Part shown: piece after piece, positions 11,601-23,700 of the stretch
How positions within the stretch are numbered: the stretch's first letter is position 1
How the letters are laid out: the number at the start of each line of letters is the position of its first letter
Source of the DNA: Chloromonas sp. AAM2
Taxonomy: Eukaryota; Chlorophyta; Chlorophyceae; Chlamydomonadales; Chlamydomonadaceae
Direction: 5' to 3'
NCBI GenBank assembly: GCA_004335635.1
Contig: QAXH01005541.1
Location: forward strand, 42,369-106,368
Length of the DNA: 64,000 nucleotides
Position numbers and translations under genes: made by a program
Notes under the pieces: generated by a model
The model's database searches: none
Seen by the model: the letters and a program-made list of their open reading frames with translations, nothing else
What the model was told of the DNA's origin: nothing

Positions 11601-13838
11601 ATGCAGCTGAACGTCGATCAGCTGTCAAGGAAGGACTTGCAAGCCCTGGCCAAACGCCATGGAATCAAAGCTAATGGATCTAGCGCGTCAATCGTGCAGG
11701 AGCTGCGCGCTTACTTTGCAGGTAAGAGACAGCAAGATTGCAGCGTGCATGTTCAAGGGCCGGGTCCGTTTGCTGCTTTGGCAGCCAGCAGCTGCCCTGT
11801 CCCTGCCTGCAGAGTGTGCAAATGATATGGCGCGGCTTACGCAACAGGCCGGACAGATAGCCGATGATGCAAAAGACCAGGTACGTGAGGAAATGATAGG
11901 TGCATGTTGTCAACTCAGCTTAGTGTGGCAACACGCTCAGCACTTGCTTCAAATGCCAGCCTTTTGCCAGGGTTGCATAGCATGCTGGATAAACATTCAA
12001 CCAACACTTCCAAGGAAACACGACAGGCTCAGCTGTCACAGCCAACACTTGCCCTTAGCCACTCAGCCTGCAAATCCAGTGAATGCACCCCTTGCGTGCT
12101 GACCACACAACATGCCAATGGCCATGCGCAACTGAACGCTGCAGGACGACCCGGCGGTTGGCAGTTTGAGTCCCTTGCCCAACTCCCATGCATGTGAGCT
12201 GTCCTCTTCGCTGGCTGCACTCAAACTACGGTCTCGCTCAGCTGGCACTGCTATCACCAGCACAGCCGCTGATGCCACACCACCACGTGCATTCTCTGGA
12301 ACTTCCAGGACTACAAAGGCAAGCGGTCTGCTGTTCATCAAATCACAACATGTTGACAGGCTTCCTCTACCAACTCACAGGCTATCAGTGCATCATGCAC
12401 ACGACACGTCCGCTCATGCAGACACACTGTCTTGCCAACAGCACGAGGCGCGCTGGTGTGCCATGCCCCATGCCATTGCCGGATGCTTTGGTCACACACA
12501 CCCCTCATCAGCCCCTGGAAGCCTGTTGTTCCTTGCCAGACGCCTGTTGCTTGCTCCGTGCTTCAATTTTTTCTCCCAGCTGTTCCCTGCTGCTCGTCCA
12601 CCTGGCTTTTCAAACATGCGAAGGCAGCAACAGTCCATCTAATCACAAGTAGCACGCTCTTGCTGTGACGCACCCACCAACGTTGCAATGCTTGTCAACT
12701 CAAAGGCGCACGCCCATGAGGCACACAGGCGTGCTAAACGCAGCATGGGTGGAGTGACCCATGGGCTATGAGGAAGGGTGGACCAGCGTTTAGTTCAGTT
12801 TCACTCCATCTCTTCTTGCAGTCTGCTCATTTGTGTAGCCCAGCACCAGCTCACTTCTCACGCGTGAGAAAACTGATCTCCGATGACCCCGAATTGTTCG
12901 AGAACGCCTCCAACTGCTTTTCGAAATCGGACTCTTAGGAATCGCATACATTGGCAGGGCGGCCCAATCTTCTTCCAGCTACTATACGGTGTGGACCAGT
13001 GTCATGTGAGACTGAGAGGTGTTGATGTTGGGTGAAGTGGTAGAGGATACGGTATGTTGCCAGTACTGGGGTACTGAGTGTGTGTCTGGGGCAGTGCTGA
13101 TCGTGCTGACCTTGTCTGGACCAGTGTCGTGTGCGACTGACATGTGTTGGAACCAGCTGTGTTGGTAGACGATGTGGTGTGTTGCCAGTACTGGGACAAT
13201 GAAGAACAGACAATTCTGTGGGTAGTGCGGTATGTCCCTGAGACCGCACTACTTTGAAGAGAGTCAAAAGGATACCCAGACCCTGTGAGTCACACCAAAT
13301 TTACACGCATATTCGCTTCCTAGCCATTTCGTTAAGCTGTTTACAGACAACAACATCGCAATTTTACACTGAAAGCGTTCCCACAGGCGCATGCTGCACA
13401 AGATGTAGCTGGCTAGGGTGTAAATGGTAGAACCAGTGTGTCTAGTTTTCCTTGTTCAGCGTGTTTGTTAGTTGCAAAAGCGTTTCTGCTTACTTACTGT
13501 CACGTGTGTGGTGTGATGCAACGTGTGATGTAATGCAGGTTTCACAGCCCCCAGCAGCCGTGGATAGATCCACAAGCATCAAGGCAGGCAGCAGGCAGCA
13601 GTCTGTGCGAGGCAGTGGTGGGATAAGCAGCATCGTCATCCCACCAGAAGGCAGCACAGGCAGACCAGCCACAGCCACTGCCACATCCACATCCACAGTC
13701 TCAGCACCTACTCCAAGGCGACGTAGCTCACCACCGAAGGAGAAAGACAGCAAGGCAACAGAACCAGGCAGGCAATGCTACAAGATTGCAGCATTGGCTA
13801 TCACTGGCAGCAGCCACCTTCAAGTGTATTGTCAATAG
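11601..13838 (+). CDS. Small SAP-domain protein
   Basis: Exons 11601-11721, 11813-11880, 12145-12318 and 13539-13838 join in phase to 220 aa. Residues 7-40 (QLSRKDLQALAKRHGIKANG, ending in VQELRAYF) match the two-helix SAP motif that binds A/T-rich DNA; the spacing is like the N-terminus of NuSAP-type spindle proteins. The remainder is Ser/Thr/Pro-rich with basic patches (TPRRRSSPPKEK). Exon 3 would end in a GC donor (ACAAAG then GCAAGC), giving a 1.2-kb intron that contains a tandem repeat; this junction is the weakest. The stop at 13838 lies only 268 bp before the first AAA-ATPase exon on the same strand, and no poly(A) signal is evident between them, so the two models may be one gene. Confidence 0.55.
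13000..13200. repeat. Imperfect ~120-bp tandem repeat (two units) in an intron
   Basis: Two diverged units each contain GACCAGTGTC(A/G)TGTG(A/C)GACTGA and later TTGCCAGTACTGGG. The second motif is related to the dispersed TTTGCCAGTTCTGGGACA repeat found at 26635, 31264 and 58875, so the array is probably a local expansion of that family. Confidence 0.6.
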
Positions 13839-14106
13839 CAGCTTGAAGTATGCTCAAGCTTTTGATGTTGTCTTGTGTCTTTCCCAAAGAAGGAGGTGCT
13901 AAAACGTGGGGTGAGAATGCAGCACATGCTGACATGCTTGGGGTCAGCTGGCACTGAATCTATAACTGGTATCAGAGGTGGTGCTAGTTCAACATGGTAA
14001 TCAGTGACAGATCAAGCGAGGGCACGAGAGAAACACCGCTATTGACTTCACCAAGCACACATAACAAGCGAACTAACAGTGTGTACCTTATATGATCTGT
14101 GCGCAG

Positions 14107-16538
14107 CGCCTGGCATTCTGTTGGGTATGGATGGCTACATGCAGCAGCTGAGGCTCATGATCGGTGCACCCAGCACGTCCAGGGCAGAACCATCGTCAGC
14201 CGGTGTGCTGGCCGGTGGCTATGTGGGTGCACTCCTGGTGGGACCGGCAGGCAACGGCAAGAAGCTCATGGCACGGACACTTGCTACAGAGATGGGTGCT
14301 AGGTGAGGGGCCTGCAGACACATGCATCGTGTAAGAATCACAGGAGCAAGTCCAGTCCCTGTTTGTTGGATGCGCCCTGTACCTGAAGTCAGAATTTGCA
14401 GTGTGGTGGAATGCAAGGGGTGCTGAAAACCTGAGCTCTGCATGATTGTCCTGGTTCCATGCTTGGATGCGTCCGAAGACCAGTCTGGTATCATACTGCA
14501 ACGAATGCCGAGCCCTCTAGCGATCAAGGGTTGAGCAGCCTTGTGCGGACATGCCCGCTGTGCCTGCCCTGCACAGGTTCGTGGCTCTTGACTTGCACAG
14601 TGCTGCATCCCACTCCGAGCCTGACCGCGCCGGGGAGGCAGTGCGTAGGGCGTGCCAGGCCGCCATCCAGGGCGTCAACAGCGGCAGCTCATGCGTGCTG
14701 CTGGTTCAGGACCTAAGTGCGCTCACCGGGCCCTCGGACCCCACACGGTCGAGGGTGGTGGCATGCAGGGCCAAAGCAGGTAGGCACACACTACCATACA
14801 CACACATCCCGACATGTTGAAGCCTTATCTACATTTCGCATGAGCTCACATGGTTTGAACATTGAGAGGACTGGCTAATGCTCGGGATACATAGCAGACA
14901 TCTTCCTTTCCTCCCTTGCAGGTAAGTACTGTTTTGAGGACTATGTTGTTGCTTTGGTTGGAGAACGCCAGCTTGCTCATGAGCTTGGCAGCCTCATCCG
15001 GCAGTCTACCAAATCCAACACAAGTCACGCAAGACTGACTGTGCAGCAGCAACTCCATTCAACGGGGGCAAGTAAAGCTCAGGGCTAGTTACCAGACGGT
15101 CAATGGTAAACAGGGCTGCAGTGGTAAACATCACAGCTCAAGGCCATGTGACCACCCTATCTCTTCCTTCCTCACCAGCGTTCTACCCCCTCCTTACCCC
15201 CTTACATGTATGTCCCGTGCTGTGGCTGGCGTTGCCCTGCTGTGCAGAGCTGATGCTGGGTTTGGGGCAAATCCGCAGCGCAGTCAGCTCGCAGCTCCAG
15301 GGGAAATCACGCGCAGCAAAGCCCAGTGAGGGCCCCACAACCCGTGCCGTTGTGGTCGGCACTGTGCAAGCCGTGGGTGCCGATCACGGCGTGGACGGCT
15401 CTCTGTTGGCCAGCCTGATGGGAACAGGACCCAGCTCGCCCAGTCCCCGTGATGCAGTGCTGCACATTCCCCAGCCTAGCAAGGACTGCCGCAGGGTGCG
15501 TGGGAGCACGTAGTAAGGAACACTCCGATGACTTTGCTACCGTGCAGTGTTTTGTTTGCCTGTTCTCTTTACTGTTGTATTTGATTTTCGGACAGCTCAT
15601 CCGTAATTAAGTGCAAGAAGTGTTGAGTGTTATCCATGCTTCACAACGCGAACCAGTGTGCTTGTGCTGCTTGTGTGTTGGAGATGCCGTGGCCTGATCA
15701 CTGGTTCTGGTCTGACTACGGTCTTATACTGTCAAGCTGTTTGCACGTCACGAAGTGTTGAGGTATGTGTAACAAGCATGGGCTGCTTGTATGGCTGCAG
15801 GCCATCCTGTACCACCTCATGTGCGAGGCAGAGGCGGAACTCAACGCACAGGACATGGAAGACCTCAACACGTGAGTCACGTGCACAATCAAATGGCTCA
15901 ACACACAGTCACATGTCGTTGCATTTGCTACAATAGTAGTACGTTTGGTTATGGCACACCTGTATTAAAACGCATCCAATTCAAAGCTAGGTCACACTCA
16001 ATTATTCAGGGCTGCTGTTGTTTTCTGCAGCCAAGGCTAGCATTCACCACCGGACTGGCTACCAGAATAGCTACCAGGCGTACCGCAGTTGAAAGTCTAG
16101 CTATAACACCACCAGTCAGTCAAGCATAACACCACCAACAAGCACTGATGTTTCCCCTCGATTTTTTGGCATGCACTTACAGACGCTCACACCTGTACGC
16201 GAGTCAGTCGGCTGACAATCAGAGCACAAGTCCAACGTAATACAAATACAGTGCACTCTATTATTGTGTAGCTCTCACATTCATAATTCGCCATCCGGAA
16301 CGCTCACTGACGGTATCAACATGCACGACGCTTTCCTGGCCTGCACAGGGCCACAGATGCCATGAGTGCTGCCGAGGTCGTCAGACTGTGCGGCCTGGCA
16401 TTGGCGACTGCCATGGCATCCGTGCTCGTGCCCGGTAGCCACTCCGACAAATGCCCAAGCAAGCAGCCTGTGATTGGTGTCGCCGAGTGTGCTTCTGCCC
16501 TTGAGTCATTGGGCATCAAGGTTGTTAAGCTTGTTTGA
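14107..16538 (+). CDS. Divergent AAA-domain ATPase, probably catalytically impaired
   Basis: Exons 14107-14302, 14577-14779, 14922-15071, 15248-15495, 15801-15871 and 16349-16538 join in phase; from the in-frame ATG at 14127 they give 345 aa, but the first exon begins at an acceptor, so an upstream start is likely. The AAA order is intact: LGMDGYMQQLR start; Walker A GPAGNGKK; second strand FVALDL; Walker B position VLLVQD; sensor-1 strand TRAVVVGT; LHIPQPSKDCRRAILYHL before the lid; and TDAMSAAEVVRLC in the lid helices. Known AAA enzymes have GPxGxGK(T/S) and DE. Here the T/S is K and the DE is replaced by QD, so Mg-ATP binding and hydrolysis are doubtful. It may be a pseudo-ATPase scaffold. 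Function unknown. Confidence 0.65.
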
Positions 16539-17708
16539 TTGTGTATGGATACATGTGAGCACCTACTGTAGGAGAGCACTTAAAGCTATGCTAATTCCCT
16601 CAGCTTGGCATGCTCTGGGTTCAGTTGGCTACTCTAGGACAGCGCATGGAGGTGAGAAACTTGGTAGACAGGGCAGCGATTAGCAATGCAAGTGGGATCG
16701 TCTTCTCATGCTAGGTTCAGCAGCTTGCGCGCTCTGGGTGGGTAACAGCAGACGTGTTGAGGCTGAAGGACAAAGCAAAGAGTGTGTGAGGCGCCAAGTG
16801 AGCGAAAATGTGAACTGTAGATAGGGTTCACACAGTAAGGGTTAGATAGTGTAAGGGTCGTACAAGTGCAGATGAGCAACCAGTTTGTTCTGATGTGCAG
16901 TAAGGGGGATACAAGGACAACTAAACAGCACGGCTTAGTCAAGGGCTACTCACTATCCAATGCCGAATAACAGCAGCTGTTTCAAGCTTGGTGACATGGT
17001 AGAACATTGGGCTGTAGAGCGCCTTTCTAGGCAAGGGTTGAGATTATTATTGTGTCGTGGGTATGTGTAAGGACGCAGGTTAAGGTTTGCTGGCTGTGCC
17101 ATTGTGCATTAGCAGCAATGCCATGTGTTCAGGCTCCTTGACTTTCTCATCCGTCGCTTTGTGCTTGCCTTCACGTGGGCCAACTGGGGGCTTGCAGCAA
17201 GCACGCAGCTCAAGGTATCTCTCTCGTTTACGTGTGCGTTGGTCAAGGTATAAATAGCTGATGAAGGATGGTATCGTAGCAAGGTAGACGTTGCCTAGAT
17301 GATTGTCGAACCTTGCTTGTCCCACCCTCAGATGTCGTCAGAAACGAGGGTCGCTGACGTACGATGTGCCGGTCCACCCGGTCCACCACCAGCATTCTGA
17401 GCACGTGATACGTGCCTGCGTGTTTGGGGAAGACTCGCCTTTCTGCTCTCTGCTTCAAGAACGTTGAATAGTAGCTCATTAAGATGGCATCTTTTTGTAT
17501 TCTTGATTGATTAACAGTGCCGTACATTCATCAAAAGCAGAACCAGCCGCCAACACCTCTGCACCAGATCCATCAGTGATTCGGCTTCAAAGCACGACAG
17601 GATAGAGGAAGTCTGGAGGCGAACACTGGCTTCCAGGGCCTGGTGACGCTGTAACCATTTCCTTCACCCCGCCTCGGGGTTTGAAACAAACGGCACACTG
17701 CAGCGACT
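16539..17708. other. Intergenic region before kinase gene
   Basis: No supported exon on either strand. TGTAA motifs near 16850 and 17065 could end the AAA-gene transcript. The ~50 bp before 17709 lead directly to the kinase ATG; no clear TATA box is visible. Confidence 0.4.
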
Positions 17709-20700
17709 ATGGCTGGATTTCTCAGGGGTCTTTGCTTTGGTTCCCGGCCTGAACAGGATGCACGTCAGCTGGCAGCCTCGGCCACTGGGGTCGATGATAA
17801 ACGGGCAGTTGTAGTTCCGAACAAGCAGCAGGTGCCACTGAAGTCTCTGCAGCGCACGACTACTGATATCCCTCGGGACTCCGGTCACAATTCCATGGAC
17901 ACAGGCGAGGATGGAATGCAGTCCGACCTCCCAAAGGTGAGGCCACGTACGGCTCAAGCCATGCAGTGGCCGTGCAGTGGCTGCATTTCAGATGACCTCA
18001 CAAGCTGAATGCATAACCGGGAATGGTACAAGGTTAACCAGCGACCTCTTGCCTCGATAATTGGTGATCGTTTCCATTCCGGAGAGGTTCCATCCTCGCG
18101 CTGCAGGTCACGCTCATGCTCAGGTCGCTTACACAGTTGCGCGGATCGCCTCTTGAACAGCTCGAGGGTGCCTGTTGGCTTCTCGCTGATGCGATGGCGT
18201 GTGACCTCGTCAGGTACGGACTCTGGTGTCTTGGAGCTGTGGCATGTTCCGTACCAACTGGCGCATCAGCATGAGCTTTTGCCCTGCCCCCCTGCAACCT
18301 GCCCCCATGGTCTGCAGTTCAACAAACTGTTCACGCCTTCAACACAGCATGTCTAATCATTTGAACTCCTCCAAAGTGACCATGTGCATTGGACATTGAT
18401 TGTAGTGGATTGGACTGTAGTACACATGCAAAAGTCTAGCCTTTCCACGTCAATATCCCATACTCCCCATATAATATAGCCTTTCCATACCCATGTGTCA
18501 AGACCCCGTACGACCCATATTGCCACAAACTCTGCAGCGTGGCCATGCTAGTGGAAGGGAGCGTTCCCCAAAGCGTATGTGTGGCAGCAGCTGGCTCAGA
18601 GGCAGCGCATGCAAAAGTTGGCATCCCGGTTGAGCTCACCCTGGTCGAGGGCCAGGACAGACAAACAGCACGAGCTCGTTCCATGGAGCGTGTGCTCTGC
18701 AGCCAGGTAGGAAAAGGGCTTTGGAACTTGGCAAGTAACAACTCGCATTCCACAAGCTGGGCTTGAACTGTTGTCAGTCACCAATTGGGCAGACTGCAAA
18801 AGGTCTGTTGCAAGCTGGGCATGTCCTGTGGTCAGGGATTTAGCAAATAACAACAATACTTTGATACACTGGGGCAGGTGACGAAAGATGTGACTGATGA
18901 TGGCAACACAGCATTCACTGCAAAGATTGCCAGAAACGCAGAAGCTGGGGTATCTAGCAGCTGGTGTCCGCGTTGATCACATGTAGCTGTTCATCATTTG
19001 AAAACGGTGTGTCAAATGAGAAACATGTTAAACCAATGCAGGAGGGCTGCATGAAGATCATCACGCCTGGCCATGACAAGGTTGAGACACTTGGTGATTA
19101 CATGCCTCTGGACTGGTTGGAGCTGTACGAATCCGTTGGGCTCTCAGCGTTTGCAGCAGTGCCTGTCAACCGGGCTGGAAAGGCCTTGGGCAATCTCTCA
19201 GTTGCCAGTAACTCGGCCCACTCATGGGCCAATTCCAGGTGAGACAGCGAGCCACACGTGCAGCCACATGGAAGCATGGCAGGGCATGTGTGCTTGACAT
19301 CAGGGCAAAGTGTGAAAGCAAGAAAGTGGTGACACAGTAGGAATGGGCTTTTGCGTGCAAAGCTGCGGAGCATGAAAGCATTCGGAAAGCCAGCCAGGCA
19401 GCCGTTGAGAGCACTAGGGGTGCTAAGCTTGGTCAGGCCAAGCGTCTGCTCTGCAAGAGCAGAAAGGCAGGGATTGGCAGTGGCGGTGCAGGTTTGAATG
19501 TTATCAAATGTTATAGACCCTTTTGGCAAAGAAGCGGCCCTTGTGCAAATGACCTTGGCCGTCCAGGGGGCTGGCGTTACTTAACCTTGGCTTGGCGACC
19601 AGTAGCCTACTCTGCCAGCTGCAGCACTAACAGCTCGTTGCATGTGCTTCCTGCACCCACGGTTTGCATACATCTGTTGCCTTGATGTACAGCTGACATG
19701 CTCATTGCGTTTAATGCGTTCTGTGCACCAATGCTCAATCCCTTGCCATGTCTATCCTGTAGCGTGCTGGGGATGCTCTCAGCCGTCTCAGCCTGGCTCT
19801 CACAGCTGTTTGACGCGCCCCAGTTGGCCAAGCTGCCCAGCCTGCTGGCCTCCACCCTCCTGGCCAGCGATGTGGAAATGATGGTGCAGGCCCTGGCAGC
19901 CGGCCTGCAGGACCACTTCAAGACGTACCTACGCATGAAGCTGCATGCAAGGTGCGCCAATTTTTCGTAGTCCATTAGCGTTGTTGCCGTACATCTCTGT
20001 AAGCACTGGTCAGCACAACCAGGCCGACACCCGTGCAACATGCAAAACACAGAGTCTAGCCTGAGTGTTGCTTGATATGTTGTGCGGCCGCTGCTGCTAA
20101 CCGTTTGGCCGCCTGTCTGAAGACGACAGCATGGCGATAGGCACAGCTGGGGATGGGAACTGAGATTGATGGACACTTTCATGTGTATCAGCTTGAATGG
20201 CGAGGTGATGGTTGTGTAAGTCTGCTCGTACGTTAGTTGATTCTAAGCTATCACTGCAGAATGTTCTAGAATGCTAACAGGGGATGCTGAGGTCGCTAAT
20301 GTCCGGCTAGGGAAATCCTAGCCACAGGGTTGGCATCTACAAGCTCATTGCACTGTGGATACCCAGCAGACCATGTCAAGAGCAGATGTCATGCAAAGTC
20401 ATGAAGGGCAACCACTCATAAAAGGTCTCCCCAAGGCATGGGCACATTGTGTCAGTGCTTGTGCACTGATCGCATGTGCTGCTGTGGTTTCAATGTCTGT
20501 GTAGGATTGCAATCCTGAGTGGCACCACAGCAGCTGTAGTGTACGAGCAGCAGGTATCTAGCAAGCCACCTGGATATAAGTTGGACGGCATCAACGAGCC
20601 AGTCACCTCCCAGTAAGTTCCGGTAGTTGGACTGTAGCTTCAGTTTATTCAAGGCATACGATGTCACGGGAGTGCCGTCTGTACTTTGCCCAAAGGCAGC

Positions 20701-23700
20701 CGCCTTACTGAAATTGGGGTGTGTTTCTACATAAGTACGGCTGGGACTTGAAGGTACTGGTTTCACGTCACGTGCAAATGCGAGAGGGGTTGCCTTGGCT
20801 AGCCATGGCTGGCCATTATTCAACATTTACACTAGTGTGCGCCTTTGCTGCAAAACCGAGGCCATCAGATGCAACTTTAAAGAACAGAAAAGAGGTGGAT
20901 AAAGCCACTTTTACACAATCACAACCACACAAGCTGCACTTCCTTGTCAGATTGGGGGTTCAGCGGCTCGGATTGTGAATGCAAGTTAGCCAGGGCTGGC
21001 AAGACGAGAAAGTGTTAACTAATGCGGGCGTTTGCTGCAAAGAAGTTGGTGCCTGCGTGTGTCGTGATGGCTCCTACTGTTGCAGGTCTGGAAACCCAGA
21101 AATGCGGGCCAAGCTCAACGCCATCCGCAAGTCATCAGCGGTGTCCTCCCTACAAGGTGAGACGCATTATAATCATCTGGCCGATTTGCCAAGCCAATAA
21201 TACAGCCAATGCAAAGTGGGCTTGATACCACACCAGAAGGACACCAGAAGGACACCAGAAGGAGATGCTTGCCATGCCCAAATGAGACATGATAATACAA
21301 TTGGAGCCTTCCCTCGCCCAGCCGAACTTGTCCCAAAAACGCAAACATGAGCCTCATTGATTGCTTGCTTTCGATTCGCAGACTTCCGCTCGCTGGCCAG
21401 TGCCATCAGCAACAACGATGGAGCCCGTGACATGTTTGCGCGTGAGAGTTTGAGCCTTGGCATGTTGCACAACGGAAGCGCTGCCAGCTTGATGCTCCCC
21501 AGCTCGAATTCGTACTGTCTGGGTTCGAGCCCACCTCGCGACGCGCTTGGCTCGTTCACCGGCAAATCGGCTTGCAGCGGAACCCAGCACCCTGCGAGCA
21601 CGCCACAGCTGCTGATTACGCCATTCGCACCACGGGATAAGCTAAACAACGGCTGCATGGACATCCCACAAGGAAGCAGCCCAACACAGGTACGAAAGGA
21701 AGTTACAAAGGGTCCAGGCCACTGCAAGAGGGCAATGTGAAATCAACAACAATGCCGGTCGATCTGCCTGTGCACAACAGCATCAGAAGCTTGGGTCATC
21801 TCTTCATCTCTTCTCGCAGCATCCTCAAATGACGTCCTGCCGCACAAGTCAACCAATATACGGATCCAACTTGCCCGCTTGTGCATCCAACCTGACCGTT
21901 TTGTCGCTTTGTTTGTGTCGCAGGGTCTGCTCTCAGTGCTGAACAGTGCGCTCCACCATGAGGAGCAGCGCTCACTTTTCAACCGGAACGAAAGCACTCC
22001 CGCGCTAAACACAGGAACCTCCGGCAGCATCTACCAGAGAGGAATTTCCTCACAACTGAGACGTCCCAACTCCATGTTTTTGTACGGGGACGCTCCCACC
22101 ACCTTCTCAGGCAGCCCCAACGACATGGCCTTGACAGAGGACGTGCTGCTGCGAATGGTACACGAGGTTGAAGACAATCAACAAGCACCGTTACAACTGA
22201 TCGCGCACACCATGCCAAGCCTTTCAAAGACGCTACTCGAGTCGGTTTTGGGGCAGGATGCGCCCCAGCGTGGCACATGGATTTCCGATATCAGCACGTA
22301 CATGATGCAGCCCAATCGCCCGGGAAAGGATCTCGTGCTTACATCAAGCTCGCCCGCTGTCGCGTCTCTGGCGTTGGCCTGCATGCCCTGCACCTCTCCG
22401 GCTGGCAATCCAGTGACCGGTAAGCTCAGCCCGCACAGTTCGACGGACCTTATCTCAGCTGTGGAGCATTACGAAGGCGGCCTGCAGGAAAGCCCGGTTT
22501 TGGCAGTCTACTTGACCTCGCCGACGACGCTTAGCGCTTTACAACTCAACGTGAGTACATGTGCTGTTACGAGCTCTTCAGGCACGGCTGCCTTCACAGT
22601 CGGGCACAAGTAAGCCGAACACTGCATGACTTCATCGTCATGCCTATACCCACCCTTCTGCTCAAGTCCACCGTGCTTTTGCATGTGTCTGCAGGCCGTA
22701 CTGCGCGAGCTGAACGCTGTCCTGGGCCTGCTGAGTGTGCCATTGACCATGCGTCTTTGCACTGTTCTGCATTCCTCCCTGACCGCCCTCGTGAGCAACA
22801 TGCTGGACGACGTTGAAAGCGGTCAGTATGCGCTTCAAGATGCAGTGGCGGCCTTTTTTTCCTCTTCTTGCTCACATACCATATAGCGAAACTCATCCGT
22901 GGTGCTGTCACACGCTCGCAGTCCCGACGGTCACGTCAAATATCTCATCGCCCTTCAAGAAGCTCAGCTTGCTCGGGGGAAGGAGCAAGATTTCCATTGC
23001 TATTGCGGGTCACAAGTCCTTTGGCGGTGCGTCAGCTGCGACATCACCGCTTAATCAAGGTATGTCACAGCAGCCATGTCGAAGCCTTGCATGTGTTGGA
23101 CGCACACGGCCCGCAATTTGCGCACGTTGAGCAGGGCTCGATGTTAAGTTGAAGGAACAAGCGGCCAAGTACTGAATGGCATGACGTTCGCACAACGTAC
23201 ACGTGTCAAACAGCGAGACTCATCCGTGGTGCTGTCATGCACTCGCAGTCGTGCGTGCAAGCGGCACTGACCATGGAGTACCTGTGCCATGGAGCAGCCC
23301 AACCCTGCCTCGCACGTCTTCCATGACGTTTTACAGCAAAAAGCCTCTCAAGCCACAGGTATGAATGCGTTTTAGAACAAGGAGTGATACTCCATGCAAA
23401 ATCTGGGACTTGAATGTTTGCGAGCTGGTACCTGCGGTCAGGCACCACGTACGACTGACTCCCATGTAGCTGCTCTGCAGCAGCATACAATCCGATGCGT
23501 TCCGGCGATAGGGAAAGGTGTCAAGAAAGCAAGTTCGCGACAAGACCTAGCATTGTGGCCTTGCTCTCCCGCGGCACAGGTGGCGCCACTGGTAGCGGGC
23601 CTGCAAGATCGCCTGCGCGGCCTGCTGGCCGAGGGTGCCGGCTTCAACTGCTTCAACCGTCACGAGGACCTGCACTCGGTTCGCGCTGAAGTGCTGATTG

